Assembly: GCA_022829145.1 (NCBI GenBank)
Contig: CM040743.1
Coordinates: 24,712,646 to 24,776,645, forward strand
Length of the DNA stretch: 64,000 nucleotides
Origin: Albula goreensis
Lineage: Eukaryota; Chordata; Actinopteri; Albuliformes; Albulidae
Direction: 5' to 3'
Shown: in pieces, positions 1 to 60,022 of the stretch
Layout of the letters: every line of letters begins with the position of its first letter
How positions within the stretch are numbered: position 1 is the stretch's first letter
Translations under genes and position numbers: made by a program
Notes under the pieces: generated by a model
What the model was told of the DNA's origin: nothing
Seen by the model: only the letters and a program-made list of their open reading frames with translations
Databases searched by the model: none

Positions 1-152
1 TAGCTTCAGTCACTGGATGTTGTGCGGTCACAGGTTTGTTTTGGGAAGCCGCTCTAGTTAAAATGCGGTATGTCTATGAGGGGGATGGCAGCCCTACACA
101 TTGGTATGAGATTTAACACTCTTCTTGGCTGGTTGTCATTGGGGGTTCATTT

Positions 153-668
153 CACCCAAAATTGTGAGGTATGATGCTGCCCCCTTGGTCTCCAAGTTCA
201 AGTTCAAATGTCTGTACCGTTATACAACTTGCCACATCACAATAAACTCCTTCTGACGCATTCAAAGTTGTCTGAGAGTTCATTCTACTGAATTGGAGTT
301 TGTTAAAACAAAAGTTTGGGAGAAGTATTTTCAGACCATCCCTCACTCAAATACCTCTTTCTGTCCAGTCCAGTTTTCTGCGCAGATATTAAATGGCCAG
401 GTACCTGATCTCCCATCATGCTCACTGCTTCCTGCATTCCCTCCCCCTCCACATCTCTGCCTTAATGTCTGCTGTTCTTTCTTCTGTATTTCACCTTCTT
501 TTCTAGTGGGCCAGCGGGGGTGTGCCTCACACAAGATTGTGAGGCATGATGCCGCCCCCTTGGACTCCAAGCCCAAGATCAAATATCTGTACCGTTATAC
601 AACTTGCCTCAGCACAATAAACTCCTTCCAAGAGCAGTCAATATTGTCTGAAAGTTTATTCTACTGAA
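153..668 (+). repeat. LTR-like direct repeat, two diverged copies
   Basis: About 140 bp starting ATTGTGAGG at 161 recurs at 536 with an offset near 375 bp and roughly 80 percent identity. Both copies contain CTGTACCGTTATACAACTTG, then an AATAAACTCCTTC poly(A)-type signal, then a TTCTACTGAATT end. An R/U5-like piece of a decayed LTR element, or a tandem duplication of one, would look like this. No coding part of such an element is visible; the family is not recognised. Confidence 0.55.
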
Positions 669-960
669 TTTTGAAAAAAATGCAAGGTAATTAATGTTAA
701 TGAACATCCCTTGCTAACTCAAGGCTTAGAAAGTGACTAATGTTAGTCATCACCTAACACTGTGCGCTAATGCACCAAATTGCTATACTGACAATGGTTC
801 AAAAGTTTGACTGTGCTTGCTTACAAACTAGGTCTGCAATAACTCTTAATCTCAGAGGCTCTGCTACTATATAGTATCAACAGAATTACTACCAGTCTGC
901 ATGATTGAAAAATGCAAATTAGAGAACAATTTAGAGAGGCTTCACTACACTCTTGGACAG

Positions 961-1021
961 AGAACACACACACACACACACACACACACTATCTACTATC
1001 TACTATCTACACACACACACA
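961..1021. repeat. (CA)n microsatellite with interrupting CTAT/TCTA units
   Basis: About 26 bases of CA, three CTATCTA-type units, then a second short CA run. Confidence 0.9.
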
Positions 1022-1838
1022 CGACTACTATATGTACTCAGATGGTTTCTCCCTCACATTTTCTGTATAGATTACAGCTTCAAAGGGGTTAACTGAATTT
1101 TGTATCACCTTGTTCCAATGGAGGCTCTTTACTCCTCTCAATCTAAAACATTTTATAGATGCACAGAAATTTCAATTGAAATCTACATGCAAAGAATTGT
1201 CAATGGACTGTCATCCAATCTGTAATCACTCTCCTTTATTGCATTAAGCTGCAATTATCTGTAATAAGCATCAGCTTGTCAGCTAGCGGAGCGCACACCA
1301 GTAAGTAAAACATTAGAGAGTGAGAGCTAAAATTAGACCTTACATGATCTAAACAGTAATGTGTATGTTTTTTGACTTCTTTTATAGCAATAAAAATATG
1401 ATTATTGTCAGACACTGTCATTGTAGTGTATTCAATGAATAGGAGATAACTGTGAGGCTCTCTCCTCTGCTCCTCTCAGGTCACCAGGAGTCTATTAACC
1501 TGGAGTGCTGCATGGAAAGAGCTATTTGTTTAGCTGACAAGCTGTTCCTCCGACACCTGAATCATCCGCTGCCACTGAAATTGAGTGGGACGAATGCCAC
1601 TGCACTATGCGGAGTGGAGGCTAACAAGTATCCAATTATGAGGTCTGTGGCAAAGAGCACATTTTATCAGGCAGAGACAGAACCCGGCTAATAAATCTCC
1701 TGTGTTCAAATGAATGAGATTTGCAGGTCAGCCTTAAGCACGCAAGTGCACCATGACATTTCCATGTTATGTATTTCCAGGCCAATGTTTTGTTTCAATC
1801 TTTGCTATTTTCAGAAATGGAGAGAAAAACAGGTTATG

Positions 1839-1860
1839 TTTTTTTTTTTTTTTTTTTTTT
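1839..1860. repeat. Poly(T) run
   Basis: An uninterrupted run of about 22 T followed by CAGGTAAATG. It could be the reversed poly(A) tail of a retroposed copy, but no body of one is recognisable to its left. Confidence 0.8.
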
Positions 1861-4608
1861 CAGGTAAATGAGGTTAGCCAATTTCACACAGCCACAAACA
1901 GCCACAAGAACAATCCATGTGCTGGAAAACATATCGTTCATCATCACTTGCCAAGGTATCCAGATGGTATAACAATAGCTGTTGGCTCAGAAATGTACAT
2001 TGAAAATAGCAATTGAAAAAAATAAGTTATATTTTATGATTGTGTCCATAAATATTAAATAAACATAAAGCAAACAAAATAGCCACTAGTTACAACAGAT
2101 TCCATTTGAAGCGGGAAGAAGAATATATGTGCACCAGTCACCTGCTACTACACTGAGGGGTCTGTACCTTTTTAGCAATATGAAAACATTGCTTTCCTGT
2201 GGTGTGGAAGATGGATATCAACTGCCATTGAAGCCAGATTCCCTGCTACAGTATTACTGACCTATTTACAAGAAGCCTGTTAAAATGAACCTGACTAGGT
2301 GCTGTTAACATGCAGAAAGTTCAGCCCCCACATCACCGACTAATAAACATGGGGGTAGCAGCTGTGTGTTTCTGACACCACTGACATTTTAAACATGGAC
2401 ACCCTTTATTTATTTGGTTTTATGGGACTACAAATATAATTGGATGACCCCCCCTGGAGGGAAAAGAAACCATGGAATGGGACAATCTATCATTCAAAAA
2501 AGGAACCAGGGTAAAAAAAAAATATATAATTGCAAGTAAAAAAAATCCAAGATATGCCATATTAAGGCTTTGATTTTTAACATCCGGCTTATTGAGTTAA
2601 CCAAAGGCTAAGAAGACTTTATGTACAGTAGGTAAATTGGGTAGAAGTGACAAGGAGAACACAACTATCATGGCCATTTTCTGGCTTAAAAGTCCAGTTT
2701 TTACCATACTTTAAGACAGACAATTATCATCTTTGTGTCATTAGGAGTGTTCATAACAGCTTACATAACATTGTATCGTACATACAATTTGACTGGTTAC
2801 TCCTACACAGACGTGTTGGCAGCCTGCAGCTAATGTTGTGCATGAAGGTGAAGGCGTCAAATTTAATCATTGCACATGTATTATTTTTCATTTTATTTTA
2901 ATTTGACATGTTCAAATGTATTGGTTGTGTATAACAAGCGGATACATTCAACCTAATCAACTATGAAAGGCATGTCTTATTTTCTTACACTCACCCAAGA
3001 GAATACACTTACAAAAAGACTGTCCATGAACTGTTTTAGCCTCTCTGCCCTCTAGTGGTCATACTTTCTTACTGTTTTTCACCCCCAATATGCCACTCTC
3101 ATTGTAATTATGAATGAAAGGGACTGCCATTTTAGTTTGTTTCCAATCACAGCTAAAAATAAATAAAATACAATTGATATGTATTGTTTTATGTATCATA
3201 ATGACTTTGAGCTCCATTTTTAGAGAAAAAAATCTCTTGAGCTCTACAATTATGGTGATGAGCTGTGATTCATAACCCATGTGACTGAGGACAAACAATT
3301 GTTTGGCTTGAATGGTGAACAATGACAAATATTTATAAACAATGAACAATGACAGATATATTTTGCAATAGATTGCGTTGATATATGAAACATACAAGGT
3401 TCTTATTATGTTAGTTTATAATTGCTCTGTATGGCTTTCGGTTTTTATTGTATTGCATCTCATTTTACTGAAGCTTAGTAAAAATAAACAAATGGATGCA
3501 TGACTCAAGTCAATTGTAAAGAGAAATGAAAACATGAAAGGGATGATCAAGAGAGGAAAAGAAAACACAACATAGAATATCAAACTTAGTTTCCCTGCCT
3601 TTGTATGGCTTTTGTCACAATTCATTTAACATCTCTCTTTCATCACACTTTGAGCAAGAAGGATCAACCCTGAGGAAAAATAACCATTTCTGAGAGAAGT
3701 CTATTGCTTTGAACACGGGTGACCTTCATGGTGATTTTTCTCTCAAACACACTATATTATTAACTAAATAACCATTTAAATAACCTCTTTTAGTTTCAGA
3801 TGCTTGTTAAATGTTTTTTAATATATGATTGCTTCTGTCAAGTGTTATGAAACTTCCAAGACAGCCTTAAACGCATAAATATGCTAGGCTGTGAAACCAT
3901 TGCAACATGTATATAATTCAAACGGCAGTGTTTAAAACCTACGTTGCTTGATTGTGATAAATACCTCTGTGTTTAATAGGTATTATAACACACATAAACA
4001 TGCTCCTCTTTTCAGAAACTAAACAACGTAATGTGTTTTTAACAGAAATTCTAATCACTGTGGCACATTTTAACTGAAATGTATAAGCACTGAAATGATT
4101 TGTTACAGGAAAGTGCATAGCACATGGTCAGAACTTAATCATTTGGATTTGGAAAAGGTGTATGCCATATATAGAATCTCATTTATTTAAGGAAGGAGCT
4201 GCCTAATTCTGCTTTCTAACATATGGAGGGAGTAAACAGACAATAACCAGTAAACTGCCATTGACGACCAAAAATACAAATGGACTGGCAGGTCGACAGA
4301 AATTTTAATCCGCATTAATTTCCCTAAAGTCACCCTTATTACCCTGAAGTCAGAAATTAACTTTTGGCACCCAAACAATGTTAACAGTAGCCAGATCCCA
4401 AACGCGTTATAATTTCAAGGATGGCCTTGCGAGGACATGAGCAAATGTAAGGAATTTACAACATTGACATTGTTAATGCAATAACATTTAAAATTGATAA
4501 TGTGTCACGGCCTCTATGCCTCAAACAGATTGTGAGTGGTGTCAGCAGTCGCTCAAGCCTGGACAACAGTTTTTTTCCATACAAACATGCATTTGGACAC
4601 ACCCTCCG

Positions 4609-4621
4609 GTTAACTAGCAAC
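4609..4621 (+). promoter_or_regulatory. X-box-like RFX motif, distal
   Basis: GTTAACTAGCAAC fits the RFX X-box (GTNRCC, short spacer, RGYAAC) except at one position of the first half-site. It lies about 390 bp upstream of the cfap90 start codon. RFX factors drive ciliary genes, so the context fits; binding is inferred. Confidence 0.4.
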
Positions 4622-4863
4622 GCGAATGGCTAGATTAACCTTTCTATTATACATGTCCAAATGTGCGTACACTTCTAAATGTTTAATCCTCCCCTAATTT
4701 GATCCCATTAAAATTTCATTACAAACGTTTATTAACGGCACGATTATGTTTCAACGCAAGAGCATTGACTTGATTAATTCAGAAGAGGACCTCATCTCTA
4801 GCTAACCTGGGTATCGTGTTTGGGTTTCACACGTTCCACCAAATACGTCGGTCTCTAGGCTAC

Positions 4864-4876
4864 GTATCTTAGCAAC
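4864..4876 (+). promoter_or_regulatory. X-box-like RFX motif, proximal
   Basis: GTATCTTAGCAAC has a perfect second half-site (AGCAAC) and a weaker first half-site, with the same one-base spacer as the copy at 4609-4621. It is 125 bp upstream of the cfap90 ATG, a typical distance for a ciliary-gene X-box. Confidence 0.45.
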
Positions 4877-5000
4877 CACAAGCGAACAGGGATAACACTT
4901 CACCAGAAATCAGACGGTGGTTATTAATTTATTTGTCAAAAGTTTATTTACGCCTCACATTACATTGGCGTTCCAGTGGCAATTCAATCATAAGTGGGAA

Positions 5001-5117
5001 ATGGAAATAATACCTGAGGATAAAACAAAACCAGCTTCCACACTGTCTGTGTTTAGCTACATCCCGTCAAGGAGGACTGATCCGAAGGAGTTGACGTACT
5101 TCAATAGTGACTCCAAG
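5001..5117 (+). CDS. cfap90: cfap90 coding exon 1
   Basis: 39 codons from ATG at 5001 to AAG at 5115-5117, followed by donor GTAAAA. It encodes the conserved SVFSYIPSRRTDPKEL segment. The reading frame also runs upstream in frame to another ATG at 4917, but that 28-residue extension resembles nothing in the family. Confidence 0.9.
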
Positions 5118-6954
5118 GTAAAAGGCAATTGCACAATTACTGTCGTCCTCGCTAAGTTAAGCAATACTTAAATATTATCAACATTGCTTTAAGTATTGTA
5201 TGTATGTATGTATGTATGTATGCACAGTGGTTAAGTTGGGTTTTATAAGAAGGGGGAGCCCTTGGAGACTATTACGCGCGTGTGCGCGTTAGAGTGCGCT
5301 CGCATGTGCATTTGATGACGTTTGATAATTAATACCTATAACGCTTGGTTTGGGTTTAGAATTCACCCCTAAAATCTCCCTTTGTAGTCGAGAGAATTAC
5401 TCATCAAGACCCATACGCTATTACGTTTACTGGGAGATTTAAAAAATACAAGTGTGATATGATGATATGATATTGAAGGAGACGGAGCTCAGCTCCGGCA
5501 GGGTCTAATTTGGACATAAGGACGTGGAGCTCTGCTCCTGTGGGCTCCGGCCCAATTTAACTCCTGTGTATGTATGCATTTACGTATTATTGGTGTGATT
5601 TAGCCAGAAACACTCTTACTCATACTTAGTAAATTCTATTAAGGAAGTCCTTTTATCAGTTTTCAGATTAAAAAATTGTCAACTTTCTTTTGTCTACTTG
5701 GGCTTATTACTGTTGTGAACACCCATTAAAATTGTTCAGATAAAAAGCGTTGTTCCAATAATGTTATCAACATTAGGTTGGAATGATTCTGAAAGTGATT
5801 TCATGATGTTGATATCCCAAGGCCCAGGATAAATGAACGTACCTGGAATGATTCTGAAAGTAATTTCATGATGTTGATAACCCAAGGCCCAGGAGATATT
5901 CATGTACGACTGCATACACCGGCGATCCGAGGGCTACGATGAGAAACTGCACAGAGATGACAGAGAACATGCCAAGGGTCGAGGACTGGACATTCATAGG
6001 GAGGTACAAGGCTTTTAATATTAACTTTACTGTACTGTATTCAGTCAGCCAGAAGTAGCTCCACTTGTCTTCATATTCTCAGCTCTGAAATAGCCACAGT
6101 ACATAAGAATGTCCACTGGTCATCTATGGTGATAAATTACCTCATAGATACCAGTAGGTATATCATGATGAATATAATTTCATTTTTAATTTTGAAACAT
6201 GTGGGGTAGTGGTCCCCTGTCCTGGTACCAGGTGCTTAAAGGCAAAATCTTTGTTGAAGAGAAGAGCTCTATTTCGTGGTGTGCATTTGTCGAGCAGAAA
6301 TGGTATCATTCTACTACCCAAGTATAACACAGCTGTTTAAATGGGAGTTGAGCTATATGTTTCAGCTTGTGGATGTAAATATGTGTGGTGTAAGACAGCT
6401 CGAGTTGGCATTTCTACCCCCAGGGTAAGATCATACTGGCCCCACACAATATTTCTTTGGAATAAGTGAAGTGTCAAGCAAGTGGGTGTCACCTAAGGAA
6501 TAACTTTAAAGAGCTTCAAAATGACTCAGATAGGGATCGAACTAAACCCACATCAGGGCCATAGATGTAAAACAGTCATCACTTCCCTGACACCTTGAGA
6601 ACAGAGAATGAAAACACTCTTCTTTTTATGCAGTGTATTTGTAAATTAGCATGTATGTGTTGATTTAGTTTCACAAAGGTTATAAGGTGCTTTCAAAATG
6701 ATGTGTTGGGATAGAATAAAAGGACACCAAATCCCAAGTAGGTGTTACAATAGCACTCATGTTTTTTTTTTCAGGAACAATCCAGACCTATTGCAGTTTT
6801 GTCATCTTCAGAACATGGGAGGCGTCCATCTCCGTTGATATACAAGCCAGATCGTCAGTTTGTCCGTGTCGCACACATACACGCGGAATTCTTCAGGAAA
6901 AATGGAATTACACAGAACCTTGCTGAGGGCTATGGATCTGTGACTCCTGTCTGA
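5001..6954 (+). CDS. cfap90: cfap90 (C5orf49 orthologue), cilia and flagella associated protein 90, three coding exons
   Basis: The coding sequence joins 5001-5117, 5893-6003 and 6775-6954 into 135 residues plus TGA; the human protein is about 147. What shows this: exon 1 carries FSYIPSRRTDPKE, exon 2 carries YDEKLHRDDREHAK, and exon 3 ends in a RVAHIHAEFFRKNGI block, all recognisable blocks of the C5orf49/CFAP90 family in the right order. Both introns are phase 0 with GT-AG ends. I chose the ATG at 5001 because the protein from there matches the family; the open frame extends upstream to 4917 without family similarity. Family knowledge: a small protein without enzyme motifs, associated with axonemal microtubules of motile cilia and flagella. 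It faces adcy2 tail to tail, as in human. Start codon and 5' UTR are inferred; identity is secure. Confidence 0.94.
5118..5892 (+). other. cfap90 intron 1
   Basis: 775 bp, GT-AG, phase 0. Besides the (GTAT)n tract and the acceptor duplication it holds, at about 5480-5570, two imperfect direct copies of a GGAGCTCNGCTCC / CTCCGGC module that may be a decayed mobile element. Confidence 0.8.
5197..5223. repeat. (GTAT)n microsatellite in cfap90 intron 1
   Basis: About six uninterrupted GTAT/ATGT units, just downstream of exon 1. Confidence 0.9.
5779..5895 (+). repeat. 65-bp tandem duplication covering the cfap90 exon 2 acceptor
   Basis: The segment starting TGGAATGATTCTGAAAG at 5779 recurs at 5844 with a period of 65 bp. 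Only two substitutions are visible over about 50 bases. Both copies end with CCCAAGGCCCAG, so both the acceptor and its upstream context are duplicated. Only the second copy is followed by coding sequence. Confidence 0.9.
5893..6003 (+). CDS. cfap90: cfap90 coding exon 2
   Basis: 37 codons beginning EIFMYDCIHRR and containing YDEKLHRDDREHAKGRGL, the best conserved block of the family. Donor GTACAA follows. The acceptor AG at 5891-5892 lies in the second copy of a 65-bp tandem duplication, so an equivalent AG occurs at 5826-5827. Confidence 0.92.
6004..6774 (+). other. cfap90 intron 2
   Basis: 771 bp, GT-AG, phase 0, ending in a run of T before TCAG. I see no gene or clear repeat in it. Confidence 0.8.
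6775..6954 (+). CDS. cfap90: cfap90 coding exon 3 with stop codon
   Basis: 59 codons plus TGA at 6952-6954. It starts EQSRPIAVLSSSEHG after a T-rich tract ending in TCAG. The C-terminal part HAEFFRKNGITQ matches the human HVQADFYRKNDI region in position and character. Confidence 0.93.
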   Translation, partial: EQSRPIAVLSSSEHGRRPSPLIYKPDRQFVRVAHIHAEFFRKNGITQNLAEGYGSVTPV

Positions 6955-7342
6955 GACTCCACTCTCCCACTGAAAAATTTTGTGGAAAGCTTATGCTAAT
7001 ATATGCAGACAAAACTCCTTGAAAGCTTTCTTTGAACACTCCAAAAATGTTTTTAATGACAGACATTGTTGCCGCTTAAAAAGAGGTATTTATTCATGAA
7101 TTGAATTCCTTTATTTTTTGCTGATATGTTTATTTTTCAGTTCCATTTAACTTAATTTGTGAGTGGCTTAGGGCCATTTTCTCTTTGCTTTTGTTCCTTA
7201 TGTACTTGTTGGTTCATTTTTCTTACTGCTATCCTTTAATATACTTGATTTGATAACAGTACTTTTAAGTTATAATTTCAGTTCATTGTTTATTAATGTT
7301 CATTGTAATTTTGGAGATATTGAAGAATAGCTACAAGAGACA

Positions 7343-7348
7343 AATAAA
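7343..7348 (+). terminator. Candidate poly(A) signal of cfap90
   Basis: AATAAA about 390 bp after the cfap90 stop. Further AATAAA hexamers on this strand lie at 7530-7535 and 7663-7668; the sequence alone does not decide which is used. Confidence 0.45.
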
Positions 7349-7792
7349 TAATGTACAAGGGGAAAACAATATGGTTTTCCCATTGTCAGATGGGAACATC
7401 AGACCAAGGACATGTTCATTTGTACAGTAGATGTTTTCAGTGCTGCTGTTTGCACTCATGAGGAGCTTGTGGAGAATAATACCATAGAGTACTGTTATTT
7501 TATGACTATGCCAGATCATGTCCATTAAAAATAAAGTAAGTATTGATATACTGTATATCCACAGAATGAGTGTCACAATTTCCTTGAGTTGAGAATATAA
7601 TTAGAAATTCTAAATGGTGGCACCTAACGTATAGAATTTTTTGTTAGTCAATCCATAGATTTAATAAAGTTGATAACCTACAATGTATTTTATTTGAACA
7701 CAATAGAAGAAGACAAGGAAGCTCATATATACAAACTTTTAATGAAGAGGCTTTACAAAACAATGTTGTTAAAACATCAAAACACTTTTTTG

Positions 7793-7798
7793 TTTATT
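7793..7798 (-). terminator. Candidate poly(A) signal of adcy2
   Basis: Minus-strand AATAAA in an A-rich context about 240 nt after the adcy2 stop codon. A second minus-strand AATAAA is at 7689-7694. Either gives a short 3' UTR that ends close to the cfap90 signals. Confidence 0.45.
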
Positions 7799-8035
7799 TT
7801 TTTTCTTACAAAACGGCTCCTAATGCACCTAATTACCTTGGCAGCGTACAACCCAGTTCGTGAGATGGAGACACGACACCACTTGCACTGTAAATACATC
7901 CATCCAAGATTTCGATCGTCTACGGACAAGGCTGAGCTATTTACAGGATGCGCTCTTGTGGTTTTGATGTGGGTGGTCCTCGGCAGCCTGACCACGGTCG
8001 AGGGGATTGGCCATGCAGCTGCGATCGTGACATGA

Positions 8036-57763
<49,728 letters not shown>

Positions 57764-59261
57764 CTGGGGGAGAGGTAAAACCAGAGGAGAGCTGAAGACC
57801 AGAAGAGGCAAAGCCTTGAAGAGGCAAAGCTAAAGGAGAATTGGATATTGTCTTCCTGACAGAGGAATGCATTTCATAGAGGTGGGGGGGGGCTGACACA
57901 AATCAGCAAGGTACTGGATGTATGAGATCATGTAATATCACGAGGGGATAAAAACAAATAGGAGGCTGTCATGTGAGTTCTGAGGGAACCAATAGCAATG
58001 GAACTACAGTGTATCACTTGAGAAGAAACATGGACCATGCTTCAGATATGAAACAACACTGGAGTTACCCTTCTAACTGCAATGTTTTATTCATGCTTAT
58101 TAATGAACTAGGGGGCAATAGCCTCTGAGTATGTATGGGAAAACAGTGAAAAGGTTATATTATAAAAAAAAACACGTCATTTCTATTAATGTGGCAAAGC
58201 TAGCTGTTTTAGTGATCCGGAGTAGGTAGCCTGAAAAAAATGTATTTGTAATACATGTACATACATTTATTAATGGCTAATGAAGCTTCACACTTACACT
58301 TCTTCCACTAATAATTTGGAAGTTACACAAAAATTTCAACACATTGATAGTATTATTGCATTGAAAGTACAGTGAAAAACAAAATAAAAAATAGAAAGGT
58401 TTTCGGCCAGCTGTTTTTTCATTCACTTTTCAGTCCTGAAGTCTGTTCTTTGCCACTTCTGATCACAGAGAATTTCACTCTTGTTTTGTTGATTGGGAGC
58501 TCAGCAATGGTGCTTGAATTTGATATAAATTGTAATACCGTGGCGATTGTTGCACTACCTTTCCTACGCTATAAAGCCCCAGAAATAGAGGCAGACAAGG
58601 TCCAGCTCAGAAACCAATGTTCTCTCGTGCGCATACTGCAGAGTAGTACATATTATATCTGTCCCTTTCATTTTCAGAAGTCAGAGAGTAGGGAAGGAAA
58701 ATGGAACTACAGTCTGGTTTGATTGGGGTCATCAGGCAGCTGAAAAGCATTCAATAGAGCAGAATTTAAAGTGGCACATTTAGATTTGACCAGAGCAAAA
58801 ATCAAGTTGAGCAGTCAGCAACATGCTAGCTTCTTCACTAAAGATATATCAGGGGTGAGCTTTCAGAGGGTGACAGGTGAAGATCGGCAACAGAAAACAC
58901 TCAAAAAGTAATAACTTATTGGCCGAAATCATAGTATAAAATTGAGTACAATGCAGTGGTAATAAAAACAGAGAATCATGTTTGACCCTGAAAGACTTGT
59001 CTGTGTCGTTATCTCCTTCAGGGTTAATTACCATGGTGAACGTCTCCACACCAGACCGTTACATAAGCTGCAGCTTGTGTTTAGTAGTGCTGCCAGGACA
59101 TTTGCAAAAAATTAAAACATCTGCCCACATCATGCATGTCTGCACATCTGGAGACACAAAATAGCATTGTCATGACAAATGTGAACTTGCCCAAGAACTA
59201 CTGACTAGGACAGTAGTTAATTTCCTTTGTATTTACTACATGGTCTTCTGATGATGGTTAT

Positions 59262-59282
59262 GATGATGATGATGATGATGTG
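59262..59282. repeat. (ATG)n microsatellite
   Basis: Seven TGA/GAT units followed by TGTGTG. Confidence 0.9.
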
Positions 59283-59324
59283 TGTGTTGATGTTGTTGTT
59301 TAAGAGTAGGGCAGCTCAAATTCA

Positions 59325-59486
59325 GTCCTGGAGATCTACTCTCCAGGGTGTTTCACCTTTTACCCAATCATGGTTTAAATTACTTCCTTAATTCATTTTT
59401 TTAACCTTCTCCCATGATGCTCCTTGATAGAGAATTGGAAAACCTCCTGGTGGGTTTCCTCCAGGAATGAACTCAGCAGCCCTATT
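59325..59486. mobile_element. MITE with terminal inverted repeats (hAT-like, tentative)
   Basis: The left end TAGGGCAGCTCAAATTCAGT and the inverted right end TAGGGCTGCTGAGTTCATTC match over about 25 bp including CCTGGAG. TTTAAG flanks both ends and may be part of a target duplication. Length near 160 bp, no coding capacity. Confidence 0.6.
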
Positions 59487-59999
59487 TTAAGGTAGTAGAA
59501 CTGAGAAGAATCTCTTATATTTGACTTAATTAATCAAAATAACAACTAGTAAAGTACATCTTCCAAAAACTCTGAACAAAAACTGTGCAGTATACATACA
59601 TATCATCTTTGGACCCATGGTCAGGAGGAATGATATTCATGATCCTTATGAAATACTTTTTTCATTTCAATCACTAAATATCAGACTCCACTGCTGCATG
59701 CAAATTTCTCATTTGCCTACATTCAGAATTATGTAATGTCCAATTTTTATTCAATCAACTGATGCACAAAATCAAAATTCCTCCTGATAAACAACAACAC
59801 TAAAACATACATGTAAAAATGCAATCAATATATTTTGGAAGCCCAGGGTAGGGATTTTAATAGTGTTTGGGTAAATAATTAGTAAATTAATGAGGCTGTT
59901 AACAGATTAATTTATGCAGTGTATTTAAGAAATGGAGATAATCCTGTCCTGGTTACACAAAATGGCATCTAAGATTTATAACAGCACTCACATTTTTGC

Positions 60000-60022
60000 A
60001 TATGCACATGCACATGCACATA
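60000..60022. repeat. (ATGCAC)n short tandem repeat
   Basis: Three to four ATGCAC units. Confidence 0.8.

Larger units (their letters stand above)
1..4600. other. Intergenic region left of cfap90
   Basis: No supportable gene on either strand. It holds the LTR-like repeat at the edge, a (CA)n cluster near 961-1021 and a poly(T) run near 1839-1860. A moderately GC-rich stretch at 1450-1690 could be a conserved noncoding element but shows no gene signals. Short open frames here lack family similarity and splice support. Confidence 0.6.
6955..8035. other. Convergent spacer between cfap90 and adcy2
   Basis: 1081 bp separate the two stop codons. It must hold both 3' UTRs, and candidate poly(A) signals for the two strands approach within about 130 bp. 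No other gene is visible. Confidence 0.8.

Noticed and set aside
5001..5117. Upstream in-frame ATG at 4917 as the cfap90 start
   Set aside because: The extra 28 residues resemble no family member, while the ATG at 5001 gives a protein close to the family's length.
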